Source of the DNA: JAWXCB01 sp034440455 | GTDB taxonomy: Bacteria > Bacteroidota > Bacteroidia > Chitinophagales > CAIOSU01 | Length of the DNA stretch: 64,000 nt | Assembly (NCBI GenBank): GCA_034440455.1 | Contig: JAWXCB010000114.1 | Coordinates: 10,667 to 74,666, forward strand | Reading direction: 5' to 3' | Shown: positions 17,549 to 26,562 of the stretch, piece after piece | Layout: each line of letters starts with the position of its first letter | How positions within the stretch are numbered: the stretch's first letter is position 1 | Notes under the pieces: model-generated | The model's input: only the letters and a program-made list of their open reading frames with translations | Database searches by the model: none | What the model was told of the DNA's origin: nothing | Translations under genes and position numbers: made by a program

Positions 17549-17749
17549 ATGCCGCCACGCACAGCATCTATCAAAGCAATAAAAGTGAAAGAGCCTGTTG
17601 TGGTATTAAACCTCCGCGAATATGAAAAGCTCATTGAGTACGTAGAAGATTTAGAGGACAGGGTGTCCGTGAGAGAACGCGCCAATGAACCGAACGTACC
17701 TTATGAAAAAGTAGAAAAGCGCTTCAAGAGAAAGTTTGGCAAGAAGTGA
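17549..17749 (+). CDS. Antitoxin of a decayed RelE/ParE-type TA pair
   Basis: A 66-residue protein (MPPRTASIKAIKVKEPVVVL, then REYEKLIEYVEDLEDRVSV and a basic tail ending KKRFKR-like). The short N-terminal strand, the central helix with LREYEKLIEYVEDLED and the charged C-terminus resemble Phd/YefM-like antitoxins, in which the helix wraps the toxin. The reading frame is intact. Its stop codon overlaps the GTG of the following toxin gene by four bases, as in functional TA operons. The toxin gene itself carries a nonsense codon, so this antitoxin is probably an orphan. Confidence 0.75.
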   Translation: MPPRTASIKAIKVKEPVVVLNLREYEKLIEYVEDLEDRVSVRERANEPNVPYEKVEKRFKRKFGKK

Positions 17750-18003
17750 AGTACACGCTCTTTTACAAACCCTCCACTGCGAAGGAGTTGTTACGCCTTC
17801 CCGCAAAAGATGCTTTCAAAGTAAGAGCCGCCATCAATAACCTTACCGGCAACCCGCGACCGTCCGGCTGCAAGAAATTAGAAGGAAGCTACAATGAATA
17901 GCGCGTCCGTGCAAGAAGCCACAGAGTCATTTACACGATTGCGGATGATGTGCTGACAGTGGTAGTGGTTAAAATCGCACACCGGAAAGAAGTTTATCGT
18001 TAA
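17746..18003 (+). pseudogene. RelE/ParE-type toxin gene with internal amber codon
   Basis: From the GTG at 17746 the frame reads MKYTLFYKPSTAKELLRLP, then FKVRAAINNLTGNPRPSGCK and KLEGSYNE, then a TAG at 17899-17901, and continues RVRARSHRVIYTIADDVLTV to KIAHRKEVYR and TAA. The two halves together are a normal 85-residue RelE/ParE fold, with the central LxGxxxxxRvRxxxxRviY signature interrupted at the codon that is usually Tyr or Trp. The C-terminal catalytic part would be lost, so the toxin is very likely dead unless the stop is suppressed. It overlaps the antitoxin by four bases. Confidence 0.88.
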
Positions 18004-18212
18004 CTCGATTATCACGGTTCCTATCTCTTTAATTCACTTTCGTTCTTGGAAGCGGGTCGCTTATCCGGTAAACAACAGGGAACTTGCGGTTTAAAAAAGC
18101 GGAAGTTTTTGAGTTATTATTTTGCAAGGCGCAATCTTGATAACGACAGGGTTCAAAGATTATGATTTGCTTCCTTTTCTCTATTTTTGAAAGCAAGGGT
18201 TGCATTCCTTAA

Positions 18213-18512
18213 ATGAAACTTACCGAACAACAACAGCAAATTATCCGCAGTTTTTTTGCGGAGCAGCCGGTATTGCGCGCTTACGTTTTCGGCTCCTACG
18301 CGCGCGGTGATGCCGATGCAAGCAGCGACATTGATTTACTGATTGACTGGGACTATTCGCAGCCCATAGGCTGGGGTTATGTGCGGGCGTGGAGAGAACT
18401 GAAAGAAAAACTCAACAAGCAAGTTGATTTTGTTTCTGTAAAATGGATAGACCCTTCCATCGAGCAAAAAATTAACCGCGAGAAACAACTGGTTTATGAA
18501 AAAACCAGGTGA
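18213..18512 (+). CDS. MNT-domain nucleotidyltransferase antitoxin (MntA-like)
   Basis: Minimal nucleotidyltransferase of 99 residues. The active-site motif GSYARGDADASSDIDLLIDWD (about 27-47) has the GS, the conserved Arg and the two Asp of the DxD pair, so it looks catalytically complete. In HEPN/MNT pairs the MNT protein neutralises the HEPN RNase by AMPylating or otherwise modifying it. It overlaps the HEPN gene by 17 bases in another frame, which fits co-translation. It stands in an accessory region with other TA and restriction genes. Confidence 0.87.
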   Translation: MKLTEQQQQIIRSFFAEQPVLRAYVFGSYARGDADASSDIDLLIDWDYSQPIGWGYVRAWRELKEKLNKQVDFVSVKWIDPSIEQKINREKQLVYEKTR

Positions 18513-18819
18513 CCTTGCCCGATTGCAACACGTTCATAAGTGCATTTCTGATTTAGAGCAAATCATGAAAGAAGTGGATGCTGACGCATTCTATGCCAAC
18601 AGCGAAAAAAAATATGCGGTAGAGCGCGTGCTTGAAATAATCGGTGAAGCAGTTCACAAAATTTCACCCGAAACTTTGGCAAAGTCGCATCACGGCATTC
18701 CGTGGCGCGATGTTGTTGACTTCAGAAACCTTGTCACGCATGAATACTTTCGCGTTGATTACACGATGGTTTACAAGATTGCCACTGAAGAAGTGCCGAA
18801 AGTGAAATCAGCAATATAA
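18496..18819 (+). CDS. hepT: HEPN-domain ribonuclease toxin (HepT-like, DUF86)
   Basis: All-helical protein of 107 residues with the DUF86/HepT pattern: an N-terminal helix, EKKYAVERVLEIIGEAVHKI in the middle and the catalytic Rx4-6H motif as RNLVTH (Arg about 77, His about 82) in DFRNLVTHEYFRVDY. The motif is intact, with the Tyr two positions after the His that is often modified by the partner. It is the toxin of the HEPN/MNT pair and would act on RNA (tRNA in studied cases). The start at 18496 lies inside the end of the MNT gene. Confidence 0.87.
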   Translation: MKKPGDLARLQHVHKCISDLEQIMKEVDADAFYANSEKKYAVERVLEIIGEAVHKISPETLAKSHHGIPWRDVVDFRNLVTHEYFRVDYTMVYKIATEEVPKVKSAI

Positions 18820-18883
18820 TTTTTAATTGAGGAGCTGCAGAAATGAATTAGTCGCCCTGCTCTGCTCCTGTAACCCGTTTCTC

Positions 18884-18903
18884 GCGCAAGTGTCCGCTTG
18901 CGC
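18884..18903. repeat. Palindromic intergenic repeat GCGCAAG/CTTGCGC
   Basis: A perfect 7-bp stem with a TGTCCG loop sits between hepT and pdhB. It resembles the other short GC-rich palindromes scattered through this genome; there is no T-tract after it. Confidence 0.6.
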
Positions 18904-18991
18904 CAGTTTAGGATTCACCTTCTTGCATCAAAAAGAAACATCAACCGCGAACAACAAACAACTATCACCAAACAACAAACCGCAAACCGAA

Positions 18992-18999
18992 TATCTTTG
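18992..18999 (+). promoter_or_regulatory. Putative -7 promoter box of pdhB
   Basis: TATCTTTG matches the Bacteroidota TANNTTTG box 17 bases before the pdhB ATG. No clear TTG is seen 17-23 bases upstream, because that stretch is a low-complexity AAC-rich repeat, so support is partial. Confidence 0.4.
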
Positions 19000-19015
19000 C
19001 CGCAAATAAACAACC

Positions 19016-19996
19016 ATGAGAGAAATCCGTTTTCGTGAAGCATTGCGCGAGGCGCTGAATGAAGAAATGAGGCGTGATAAGAATGTGTTTTTGATGGGCG
19101 AGGAAGTGGCGGAATATAATGGCGCATATAAAGTGAGCGAGGGGATGCTTGCCGAATTTGGCGACAAGCGCGTGCTCGATACTCCGATTTCTGAATTGGG
19201 ATTCACGGGGCTTGGCGTGGGCGCAGCGATGAACGGCTTGCGCCCCGTTGTAGAATTTATGACATGGAATTTTGCCATTCTCGCCTTTGATGCAATCATT
19301 AATTCAGCCGCGAAGATGCATGCGATGTCGGCAGGGCAACTCACCGTGCCGATTGTGTTTCGTGGTCCTTCGGGTTCTGCGGGACAACTTGGCGCGCAGC
19401 ATTCGCAGTTGTTTGAAAGCTGGCTGGCGAATTGCCCCGGGCTGAAAGTGATTTCTGTTTCAAACCCTGCCGATGCAAAGGGTTTGCTGAAGTCAGCCAT
19501 CCGCGATGATGACCCTATTATTTTCATGGAGTCTGAGATGATGTATTCTGACAAAGGCGAAGTGCCCGAAGAAGAATATTTAATTCCCATTGGTAAAGCA
19601 AATGTGACACGCGAAGGAAAGGATGTGACGATTATTTCATTCAACAAGATGATGAAGGTGGCGATGAAAGCTGCTGAAGAATTGGAGAAAGAAAATATCA
19701 GCGCTGAAGTGATTGACCTGCGCACCATTCGCCCGCTCGACATTGAAACGATTATACAGTCGGTGAAGAAAACAAACCGCTGCGTGATTGTGGAAGAATC
19801 ATGGCCGTTTGCTTCCGTTTCATCTGAAATCACTTACCAAATTCAAAAAGAAGCATTCGATTATCTCGATGCGCCCGTGCGCAGGGTGATAGGCGCTGAC
19901 TCGTCTATGCACTACGCGCCCACGCTTATTGAAGCGTATCTGCCTAATCCCGAAAAGACGATGAAGGCGGTGAAGGCTGTGATGTATTTGAATTGA
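19016..19996 (+). CDS. pdhB: Pyruvate dehydrogenase E1 component, beta subunit
   Basis: Beta subunit of the alpha2beta2 E1 enzyme of pyruvate dehydrogenase, which decarboxylates pyruvate with thiamine diphosphate. The 326-residue protein begins MREIRFREALREALNEEM and has the typical FLMGEEVAEYNGAYKVSEGM, DTPISELGFTGLGVGAAMNG, FRGPSGSAGQLGAQHSQ, and the C-terminal transketolase domain with VIDLRTIRPLDIETI and VEESWPFASVSSEI. The Glu in FLMGEEV is the one that activates the cofactor in this family. Length is normal. The alpha subunit and E2/E3 are not in the window, so the complex is encoded elsewhere or split. A related 2-oxoisovalerate dehydrogenase beta subunit is a less likely alternative. 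Confidence 0.93.
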   Translation: MREIRFREALREALNEEMRRDKNVFLMGEEVAEYNGAYKVSEGMLAEFGDKRVLDTPISELGFTGLGVGAAMNGLRPVVEFMTWNFAILAFDAIINSAAKMHAMSAGQLTVPIVFRGPSGSAGQLGAQHSQLFESWLANCPGLKVISVSNPADAKGLLKSAIRDDDPIIFMESEMMYSDKGEVPEEEYLIPIGKANVTREGKDVTIISFNKMMKVAMKAAEELEKENISAEVIDLRTIRPLDIETIIQSVKKTNRCVIVEESWPFASVSSEITYQIQKEAFDYLDAPVRRVIGADSSMHYAPTLIEAYLPNPEKTMKAVKAVMYLN

Positions 19997-20002
19997 AAGT
20001 TT

Positions 20003-20070
20003 AAACCGCAAAGACACAAAGAGGCGAAGAGATATTTATGTATTCCTTTGCGCCTTCGCGCCTTTGCAGT
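20003..20070. repeat. Imperfect inverted repeat (CGCAAAG-rich), copy 1
   Basis: AACCGCAAAGACACAAAG with GGCGAAGAG on one arm and CCTTTGCGCCTTCGCG with CCTTTGCAG on the other pair imperfectly, giving a MITE-like or terminator-like hairpin between pdhB and aguB. A similar element is at 61130-61183. Confidence 0.65.
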
Positions 20071-20093
20071 TTTTGTATGCCTTCCTCAAAAAC

Positions 20094-20126
20094 TTTGAAG
20101 AAATCCATTCAGCAATTTTAATTTTG
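20094..20126 (+). promoter_or_regulatory. Bacteroidota-type promoter of aguB
   Basis: TTTG at 20094-20097 and TAATTTTG at 20119-20126 are 21 bases apart, which fits the TTG-N17-23-TANNTTTG consensus. The -7 box ends 14 bases before the aguB ATG, so the leader would be very short. Confidence 0.65.
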
Positions 20127-20140
20127 CCCGCTTAATCATT

Positions 20141-21010
<870 letters not shown>

Positions 21011-21012
21011 GA

Positions 21013-21045
21013 GCCTCACCCCGCCCCTCTCCAAAGGAGAGGGAG
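21013..21045. repeat. Palindromic repeat, second copy of the tsaD insert
   Basis: GCCTCACCCC and then CCCTCTCCAAAGGAGAGGGAG repeat the element found in frame in tsaD at 8186-8218, with one or two base differences. Here it is intergenic, between aguB and aguA. Confidence 0.85.
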
Positions 21046-21145
21046 TCCGTAGAGTAGCAATAAAAAGTCCCTCTTGCGTGATAGCATTGAGCTTATGCGA
21101 AGGGGGATGCGAGTGCTATGAGCGCAAGGCAGGGGGGTGACATCT

Positions 21146-21212
21146 ATCAAATCAAGCTATCAACTCAATGACAAAATCAGCAAATCAACGAATCAGCAAA
21201 TCAGCAAATCAA
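21146..21212. repeat. Short AATCAGCAA-type tandem repeat overlapping the aguA start
   Basis: Variants of AAATCAGC/AAATCAAC recur several times without a fixed period. The tract begins upstream of the aguA ATG and runs into its first 15 codons, giving a Ser/Asn/Gln/Lys-rich N-terminus. Confidence 0.7.
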
Positions 21213-22253
21213 CCGACTCCGCGTGAACGGGGCTACTACTTTCCGGCAGAGTTTCACAAGCACCGCGCAACATGGCTAAGCTGGCCGCACAAGGAAGCAT
21301 CATGGCCCGGAAAGATTGAAACAATATTTGGCGTTTACTCAACATTCATCAAACTGCTTGCTGAAGGCGAGCGTGTGTGCATCAACGTGAACAGTAAGAA
21401 GATGCAGGTGAATGCGGAAACACATTTAAAGGAAGCGAAAGCAGATTTGAGTAAAGTTGATTTCTTCATTCATCCCACGGATGACGCATGGTGCAGAGAC
21501 CATGGTCCGGCATTTCTCATCAATCCACAAGAAAAAAAGAAACTTATAGTTGACTGGGATTACAACGCATGGGGCGGAAAATATCCTCCGCATGATAAAG
21601 ATGATGTGATTCCGACTAAGATTGCGAAAGCATTGAAGCTGGAAGTGGTAAACCCCGGCATCATCATGGAAGGCGGCTCGGTGGATTTCAACGGAAATGG
21701 AACGCTGCTTACAACAACTGCCTGTTTGTTGAACAAAAATCGCAACCCGAAGCTTTCACAAAAGCAGATTGAAAAATATTTGGTTGATTATTACGGAGTG
21801 GAGCAAATTCTCTGGCTCAATGATGGAATTATCGGAGATGATACGGATGGACACATTGATGACCTCACACGCTTTGTGAATGAAGATACGGTTGTAACTG
21901 TCATCGAAGAAAATAAGAAAGACGAGAACTATAAGATTCTGAAAGAGAATTTGAAACAGCTTTCAAAAATGCGCCTGCTCAATGGCAAGCAACTGAACAT
22001 TGTCGAACTGCCGATGCCGCATGAAGTTATTTTTGAAGAGCAACGGTTACCTGCTTCTTACGCGAATTTCTACATCTCCAACAAATACATCATCACGCCT
22101 ATTTTCCGCGATAAAAAGAACGATAAAAAAGCATTGGATGTACTTGTGAAATGTTTTCCGAAACATAAAGTAGTCGGGCTTGACTCCACTGATTTAATCT
22201 GGGGCTTAGGAAGTTTCCATTGCCTGAGCCAGCAGGAGCCGGAGATAATTTGA
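21168..22253 (+). CDS. aguA: Agmatine deiminase
   Basis: Hydrolyses agmatine to N-carbamoylputrescine and ammonia, the step before AguB. The 361-residue protein has the guanidino-modifying (pentein) fold signatures: ATWLSWPHKEASWPG, the binding motif DDAWCRDHGPAF, MEGGSVDFNGNGTLLTT, the catalytic DGHIDDLTRF and the nucleophile Cys352 in GLGSFHCLSQQEP. Length is normal. The first about 16 residues (TKSANQRISKSANQPT) come from a tandem repeat and are not part of the conserved domain, which starts at RERGYYFPAEFHKH. No in-frame ATG follows until far inside the domain, so either this start is used or a non-ATG start after the repeat. It forms a gene pair with aguB. Confidence 0.95.
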   Translation: MTKSANQRISKSANQPTPRERGYYFPAEFHKHRATWLSWPHKEASWPGKIETIFGVYSTFIKLLAEGERVCINVNSKKMQVNAETHLKEAKADLSKVDFFIHPTDDAWCRDHGPAFLINPQEKKKLIVDWDYNAWGGKYPPHDKDDVIPTKIAKALKLEVVNPGIIMEGGSVDFNGNGTLLTTTACLLNKNRNPKLSQKQIEKYLVDYYGVEQILWLNDGIIGDDTDGHIDDLTRFVNEDTVVTVIEENKKDENYKILKENLKQLSKMRLLNGKQLNIVELPMPHEVIFEEQRLPASYANFYISNKYIITPIFRDKKNDKKALDVLVKCFPKHKVVGLDSTDLIWGLGSFHCLSQQEPEII

Positions 22254-22486
22254 TGATTTGAAAATTCGGTGATTGTCTGAATGCCCCCTTTGCGTGTTTG
22301 CATTTGAGGGCAGGCGAAGTCTGCCTGCGCTACCGCTTCGGCAGGAAGAACAAATCCGCAATGAGGTTTTGTTTTCTTGTTGCAGATTGTGATGAACTCG
22401 GGACGAGTTCGCTACGCGTACGATTGATAATGAAATGAAGTCCGTACGTGCCACCTCCTCCTCTTTTTTCAAAACAGAGGCGTACT
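22254..22486. other. Repeat-rich intergenic region between convergent aguA and yidC
   Basis: No gene. It holds several hairpins, such as GCAGGC/GCCTGC near 22311-22327 and GAACTCG-GGA-CGAGTTC near 22395-22411, and copy B of a dispersed repeat at 22410-22452. One of these hairpins may end transcription from either side, but none has a clean T-tract. Confidence 0.5.
22410..22452 (+). repeat. Dispersed intergenic repeat, copy B (diverged)
   Basis: AATGAAATGAAGTCCGTACG followed by TGCCACCTC matches the AAAGAAATGAGGTCAGTACG core at 17407-17424 with a few changes, including the following CCACCTC. The left arm is more diverged than in copies A and C. Confidence 0.55.
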
Positions 22487-24331
22487 CTATTTCTTTTTCT
22501 GCTTCTCTCGTTGCTGTTTAGCAACTTCTTCTAAGCGCATCTGCCACATGTTTTTCTTCACGGGCTTCTTTTTGTTTTCCTGAATTTTTTTGTGGAGCGC
22601 GTCTTCGTTGATGATAAACTTTTTGGTAGCCCATTGCTGCGCATAACCCAACACGTTTTGGAGGAAATAGTAGTAGGTGAGCGCAGCGGGGAAACTGTTG
22701 AAGACGGGCAGCAGCATAATCGGAAAAATGTAAGGGAGGTATTTCATGCCGGGCTGTCCGGTGTTCATTTGCGGCTGCGTAACGGCATACAATACAGAAG
22801 TAATAGTCATCAGCAGCGTAAATAAGCTGACGTGGTCGCCATAAAACGGAATTTCAAACGGCAGATTGAGGATGCTGTCATACGTTGACAGGTCATTTGC
22901 CCAAAGGAAACTTTCCTGACGCAGTTCAATTGATGCGGGGAAGAAATAATACATCGCAATCAATATCGGGAACTGGAGCAACTGCGGCAGGCAGCCGCCC
23001 AGTGGACTTACGCCCGCGCTTTGAAAGAGTTTCCACTGTTCGGTGGCGAATTTTTGCTGGTCGTCTTTATATTTTTCTTTCAACTCAGTTAACTCAGGCT
23101 GCAACACTTTCATCATCGCCATTGACTTGAATGACTTGTAGGTGAGCGGTGACAAAATGATTTTGATGAGCAGCGTGAGAATTAAAATGATGATGCCGTA
23201 GTTGAGGTTGAATCCTTCAAGCCAGTTGAATACGGGAATAACTAAGTATTTATTTACCGCAGAAACCCACGACATGAAACCCGTTACCATCACGATTTCA
23301 TCCAAGCCGATGTCGAGCGACTTCAGCGTTTGATAGTGATTGGGACCGAGGTAATACTGCATATTGTAGTTCTGTGTTGCGCTGCCGTTGAAAGGTAGGA
23401 TGAACGATGCTTCCATCGTTTTCAGGTATTGAGGCTCATCGGTGAGCAGGGTGGTTTTCAGCGTACCGCTGGAAAAGCCTTCTTTGCTGATGAGGGTGGT
23501 GTTGAAAAACTGCTGTTTGAACGAAATCCATTCAAACGCGGTGAGGCGTTCCTGCGCTGCTTCGGTGGGCGATAGGCTGCTGGCGTCTTCGTTTTTGTAT
23601 TTATAGAAAGCGGTAGTGTGCGAGTCTTCGCTCTTCTTGCTGTGCTCAAGCTTGCGAAGGCTGCGCTTCACTTCGAGGTTGATGAAGCTGGTGCCGGGGG
23701 CGAGCACGTCATTCAGCCCGACAAGTTTCAAATCATAATCAACGAGATATTTTTTCTCTTTGTTGAAGGCATATCTTTTTTCGAGGTATTTATTTGCATC
23801 TACCGCTGCGCGAAACACAACCTCACCCGCGCTTTCCTGCGCGGTGAAGAATAAATCTTTGGTGTTGATGGAGCGGTTGTTGGCGATGAAGAAATGCAGG
23901 TTGGAAGCGTTGTCGCCTTCATCAAACAGCACAAGCGGCAATGAATCAAACGTCATGTAGCCTTTCACTTCCACGCTTTTCATATCAGCGCCTTTGGAGG
24001 AGAAGGTGATTTTCAGTTGGTCGTTTTCGAGCGTAATCAATTTTTCATCACCCGCAGCGGCAGATGAAAAGGAGCCGAACTCATCGGCAGTGATTGTTGC
24101 TGTTTGCGCGCTGTCAGTTGCAAGCACCGCGCCCGTTTCGATGCCGCCTTCGGTTGCCGTGCCGGGCACGGTGTCAATGTATGTAGGTCTTTCCTGAATG
24201 TTGGCAGAGTCGGCAGCAAATTGCTCCAGTTGCTGCTGGCGTTTTTCCTTCACCTGCTTCATATTATACATGCTATACAGCACGAGGATACCGGCAATCA
24301 GCGCAAAACCGATAATATTATTTCTGTCCAT
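22487..24331 (-). CDS. yidC: Membrane protein insertase YidC
   Basis: Inserts and folds integral proteins in the inner membrane, alone or with SecYEG. The 614-residue protein has an N-terminal membrane segment (NNIIGFALIAGILVLYSMYN), a large periplasmic beta domain (about 70-355) and the C-terminal Oxa1/YidC core with five segments, starting YGIIILILTLLIKIILSPLT and including the conserved hydrophilic-groove Arg region and GVSPLGGCLPQLLQFPILIA. The C-terminal tail is basic (KKKPVKKN ... REKQKKK), which fits ribosome contact. Length is typical for Bacteroidota, where the periplasmic domain is long. pyrG lies 117 bases upstream on the same strand, an order conserved in the phylum. Confidence 0.97.
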   Translation of the reverse strand: MDRNNIIGFALIAGILVLYSMYNMKQVKEKRQQQLEQFAADSANIQERPTYIDTVPGTATEGGIETGAVLATDSAQTATITADEFGSFSSAAAGDEKLITLENDQLKITFSSKGADMKSVEVKGYMTFDSLPLVLFDEGDNASNLHFFIANNRSINTKDLFFTAQESAGEVVFRAAVDANKYLEKRYAFNKEKKYLVDYDLKLVGLNDVLAPGTSFINLEVKRSLRKLEHSKKSEDSHTTAFYKYKNEDASSLSPTEAAQERLTAFEWISFKQQFFNTTLISKEGFSSGTLKTTLLTDEPQYLKTMEASFILPFNGSATQNYNMQYYLGPNHYQTLKSLDIGLDEIVMVTGFMSWVSAVNKYLVIPVFNWLEGFNLNYGIIILILTLLIKIILSPLTYKSFKSMAMMKVLQPELTELKEKYKDDQQKFATEQWKLFQSAGVSPLGGCLPQLLQFPILIAMYYFFPASIELRQESFLWANDLSTYDSILNLPFEIPFYGDHVSLFTLLMTITSVLYAVTQPQMNTGQPGMKYLPYIFPIMLLPVFNSFPAALTYYYFLQNVLGYAQQWATKKFIINEDALHKKIQENKKKPVKKNMWQMRLEEVAKQQREKQKKK

Positions 24332-24448
24332 TGAGTAGAGTAGGGGTCAGTAATTGGGGTTGCAAATTTAGGGAATTTGAAAGGACTTGAGATTCAAGAC
24401 TGAGATATTAGATGTGAGAATAGAATATGCTCATCCGTTACTCTCTAT

Positions 24449-26098
24449 TTACTGGATGCTGGAAGCTGTCAGTTCAACCTTAACAGACTCAGGTTTTTTT
24501 TTAAAGGCGAGAGCCGCTGCCACAAAACTCACAAACAGCGGATGCGGATGAATAACCGTGCTTTTTAATTCAGGGTGAAACTGTGTGCCGATAAACCACG
24601 GATGCCCCTTCAACTCCACGATTTCAACGAGGTTGCTCTTGGGGTTGACACCTACAGGCATCATCCCCGCTTCTTCAAAACGGCTTAAATAATTATTGTT
24701 GAATTCGTAGCGATGGCGATGGCGTTCGGAGATTTGATTTGCAGGATAAATCGCGCTCACGGAAGAATGCTCTTTCAACTCGCAGGGATATGCGCCCAGG
24801 CGCATCGTGCCGCCCATGTTCACGATGTGCTTTTGCTCTTCCATCATGTCAATCACGGGGTGCGGTGTGTTTTTATCCAACTCGGTGGATGATGCTTCTT
24901 TCAGCCCCAGCACGTTGCGGGCAAATTCCACCACCGCGCATTGCATACCGAGGCAAATGCCGAAGAAAGGAATGTTGTTTTCGCGCACATATTTAATGGC
25001 GATAATTTTTCCCTCAATGCCGCGATTGCCAAAACCGGGCGCCACAAGAATGCCGTGCAAGCCTTTCAGCTTTTGCTCCACATTTTCATCGGTGATATTT
25101 TCAGAGTGGATGCTTTCAATCGTTACGCGGCATTCGTTTGTCGCGCTTGCATGAATAAACGATTCAAGAATGGATTTGTAGGCATCCTGCAACTCGACAT
25201 ATTTCCCCACCAAGCCGATTTTCACGCTTGTCTTGGGATTTTTGAGGCGAAATAAAAAGTCTTTCCACTGCCCCAGTTCCACCTCATGCTTTGAGGAGAG
25301 GCGCAGTTTTGACAAAATGATTTTATCTAAATTCTCTTTTTGCGTTTCCAGCGGCACGTCATAAATGCTCTCGCAATCGCGCGCCTGAATCACGGAGTTG
25401 AGGTTCACATTGCAAAACAGGGCGAGCTTGCGCCTGATATCTTTGGTGAGTGCATATTCCGTGCGGCACACAAGCACATCGGGCTGCACGCCATTTTTCA
25501 GCAACTCTTTCACGGAGTGCTGCGTGGGTTTTGTCTTTAATTCTTTTGCGGCAGCCAAGTAAGGAACAAGCGTGAGTAAAATCACCACGCAATTCTGTGG
25601 ACCCAATTCCCAGCGCAACTGGCGCACTGCTTCAATGTAGGGCAGCGATTCAATGTCGCCCACCGTGCCGCCAAGTTCAGTAAGGATAATATCGTATTTG
25701 CCCTCATTGCTGAGCAGCATCATGCGCCTCTTGATTTCATCGGTGATATGCGGAATCACCTGCACGGTTTTCCCTAAATAAGCGCCTTCGCGCTCTTTTT
25801 CAATAACGTGTTTGTAAATGCGCCCGGTGGTGACGTTGTTTGCCTGCGATGTGGCAATATCAAGAAAGCGCTCATAATGCCCCAAATCAAGGTCGGTTTC
25901 CGCGCCATCTTCCGTTACGTAGCATTCGCCATGCTCGTAGGGATTCATGGTGCCGGGGTCAACATTAATGTAGGGGTCGAATTTCTGGATGGTAACTCTA
26001 TAACCCCGCGCCTGCAAGAGCTTTGCAAGGGAGGCAGCGAGGATTCCTTTCCCGAGTGACGAGGTCACACCTCCTGCAACAAATATGTGCTTAGCCAT
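24449..26098 (-). CDS. pyrG: CTP synthase
   Basis: Makes CTP from UTP, ATP and glutamine. The 549-residue protein has the N-terminal synthetase domain (FVAGGVTSSLGKGILAASL P-loop, DPYINVDPGTMNPYEHGE) and a C-terminal class I glutamine amidotransferase domain with the nucleophile Cys in FFGICLGMQ and the His/Glu pair in GTQFHPELKS. The length matches the family (530-555). The start MAKHIFVAGGVTSS is the usual one. It is probably co-transcribed with yidC. No anomaly is visible. Confidence 0.98.
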   Translation of the reverse strand: MAKHIFVAGGVTSSLGKGILAASLAKLLQARGYRVTIQKFDPYINVDPGTMNPYEHGECYVTEDGAETDLDLGHYERFLDIATSQANNVTTGRIYKHVIEKEREGAYLGKTVQVIPHITDEIKRRMMLLSNEGKYDIILTELGGTVGDIESLPYIEAVRQLRWELGPQNCVVILLTLVPYLAAAKELKTKPTQHSVKELLKNGVQPDVLVCRTEYALTKDIRRKLALFCNVNLNSVIQARDCESIYDVPLETQKENLDKIILSKLRLSSKHEVELGQWKDFLFRLKNPKTSVKIGLVGKYVELQDAYKSILESFIHASATNECRVTIESIHSENITDENVEQKLKGLHGILVAPGFGNRGIEGKIIAIKYVRENNIPFFGICLGMQCAVVEFARNVLGLKEASSTELDKNTPHPVIDMMEEQKHIVNMGGTMRLGAYPCELKEHSSVSAIYPANQISERHRHRYEFNNNYLSRFEEAGMMPVGVNPKSNLVEIVELKGHPWFIGTQFHPELKSTVIHPHPLFVSFVAAALAFKKKPESVKVELTASSIQ

Positions 26099-26319
26099 CG
26101 GGGTTAATTTGAGGCAAAGTTATGAAAAACTCAAAGGTTCTTAACTTGAAAAATCAAGTTGGCGGAGAAAATAACCCGGAAAAATACAGAAACGAGAAGG
26201 GTTGGGCGCTTTTTACTTTCAATAGACTTTTACCGGGGCTTGTTATGAAAAAAGCACCGCATTTCATCTCCTTCATTTAAATTTATCACTTGTGCTAACT
26301 TTACTCAAATTCAATTAAA

Positions 26320-26562
26320 ATGACTACGGTTATCCGCCTGAAACCCGAAGCACTTATTGAGGCTTTTTTTAAAAAACTAAAAAGCTGAGTGAAGCAAACG
26401 AATCACTTAGAAATAACGATTTCTTCAGGGCAGGAAACCGTTAATAACCTCTTAGAGGAAGAAATTATCAGCCGCAGTTCGGAAATCAACGCTGGCAGAG
26501 GACGAACCTTCACGATGAAAGAATTTGAAGACTACATCAGCAGCGAGTTTCCCGGGAAATGA
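26320..26562 (+). pseudogene. YoeB antitoxin gene interrupted by an in-frame TGA
   Basis: From the ATG at 26320 the frame reads MTTVIRLKPEALIEAFFKK and LKS, meets TGA at 26386-26388, and goes on without shift as VKQTNHLEITISSGQETVNN, then EEEIISRSSEINAGRGRTFT and a MKEFEDYISSEFPGK end. Size and the final acidic/aromatic tail fit antitoxins paired with YoeB. The ATGA overlap with the toxin start at 26559 is intact. A GTG lies directly after the TGA at 26389, so translation could restart and yield the toxin-binding C-terminal half (57 residues). Confidence 0.82.

Noticed and set aside
18928..19833. 301-codon antisense frame over pdhB
   Set aside because: It is Ser-rich and of low complexity; pdhB motifs on the plus strand explain the region.
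21146..21212. A possible CRISPR array at the aguA start
   Set aside because: The units are only 8-12 bases, irregular, have no spacers of constant length, and no cas gene is near.
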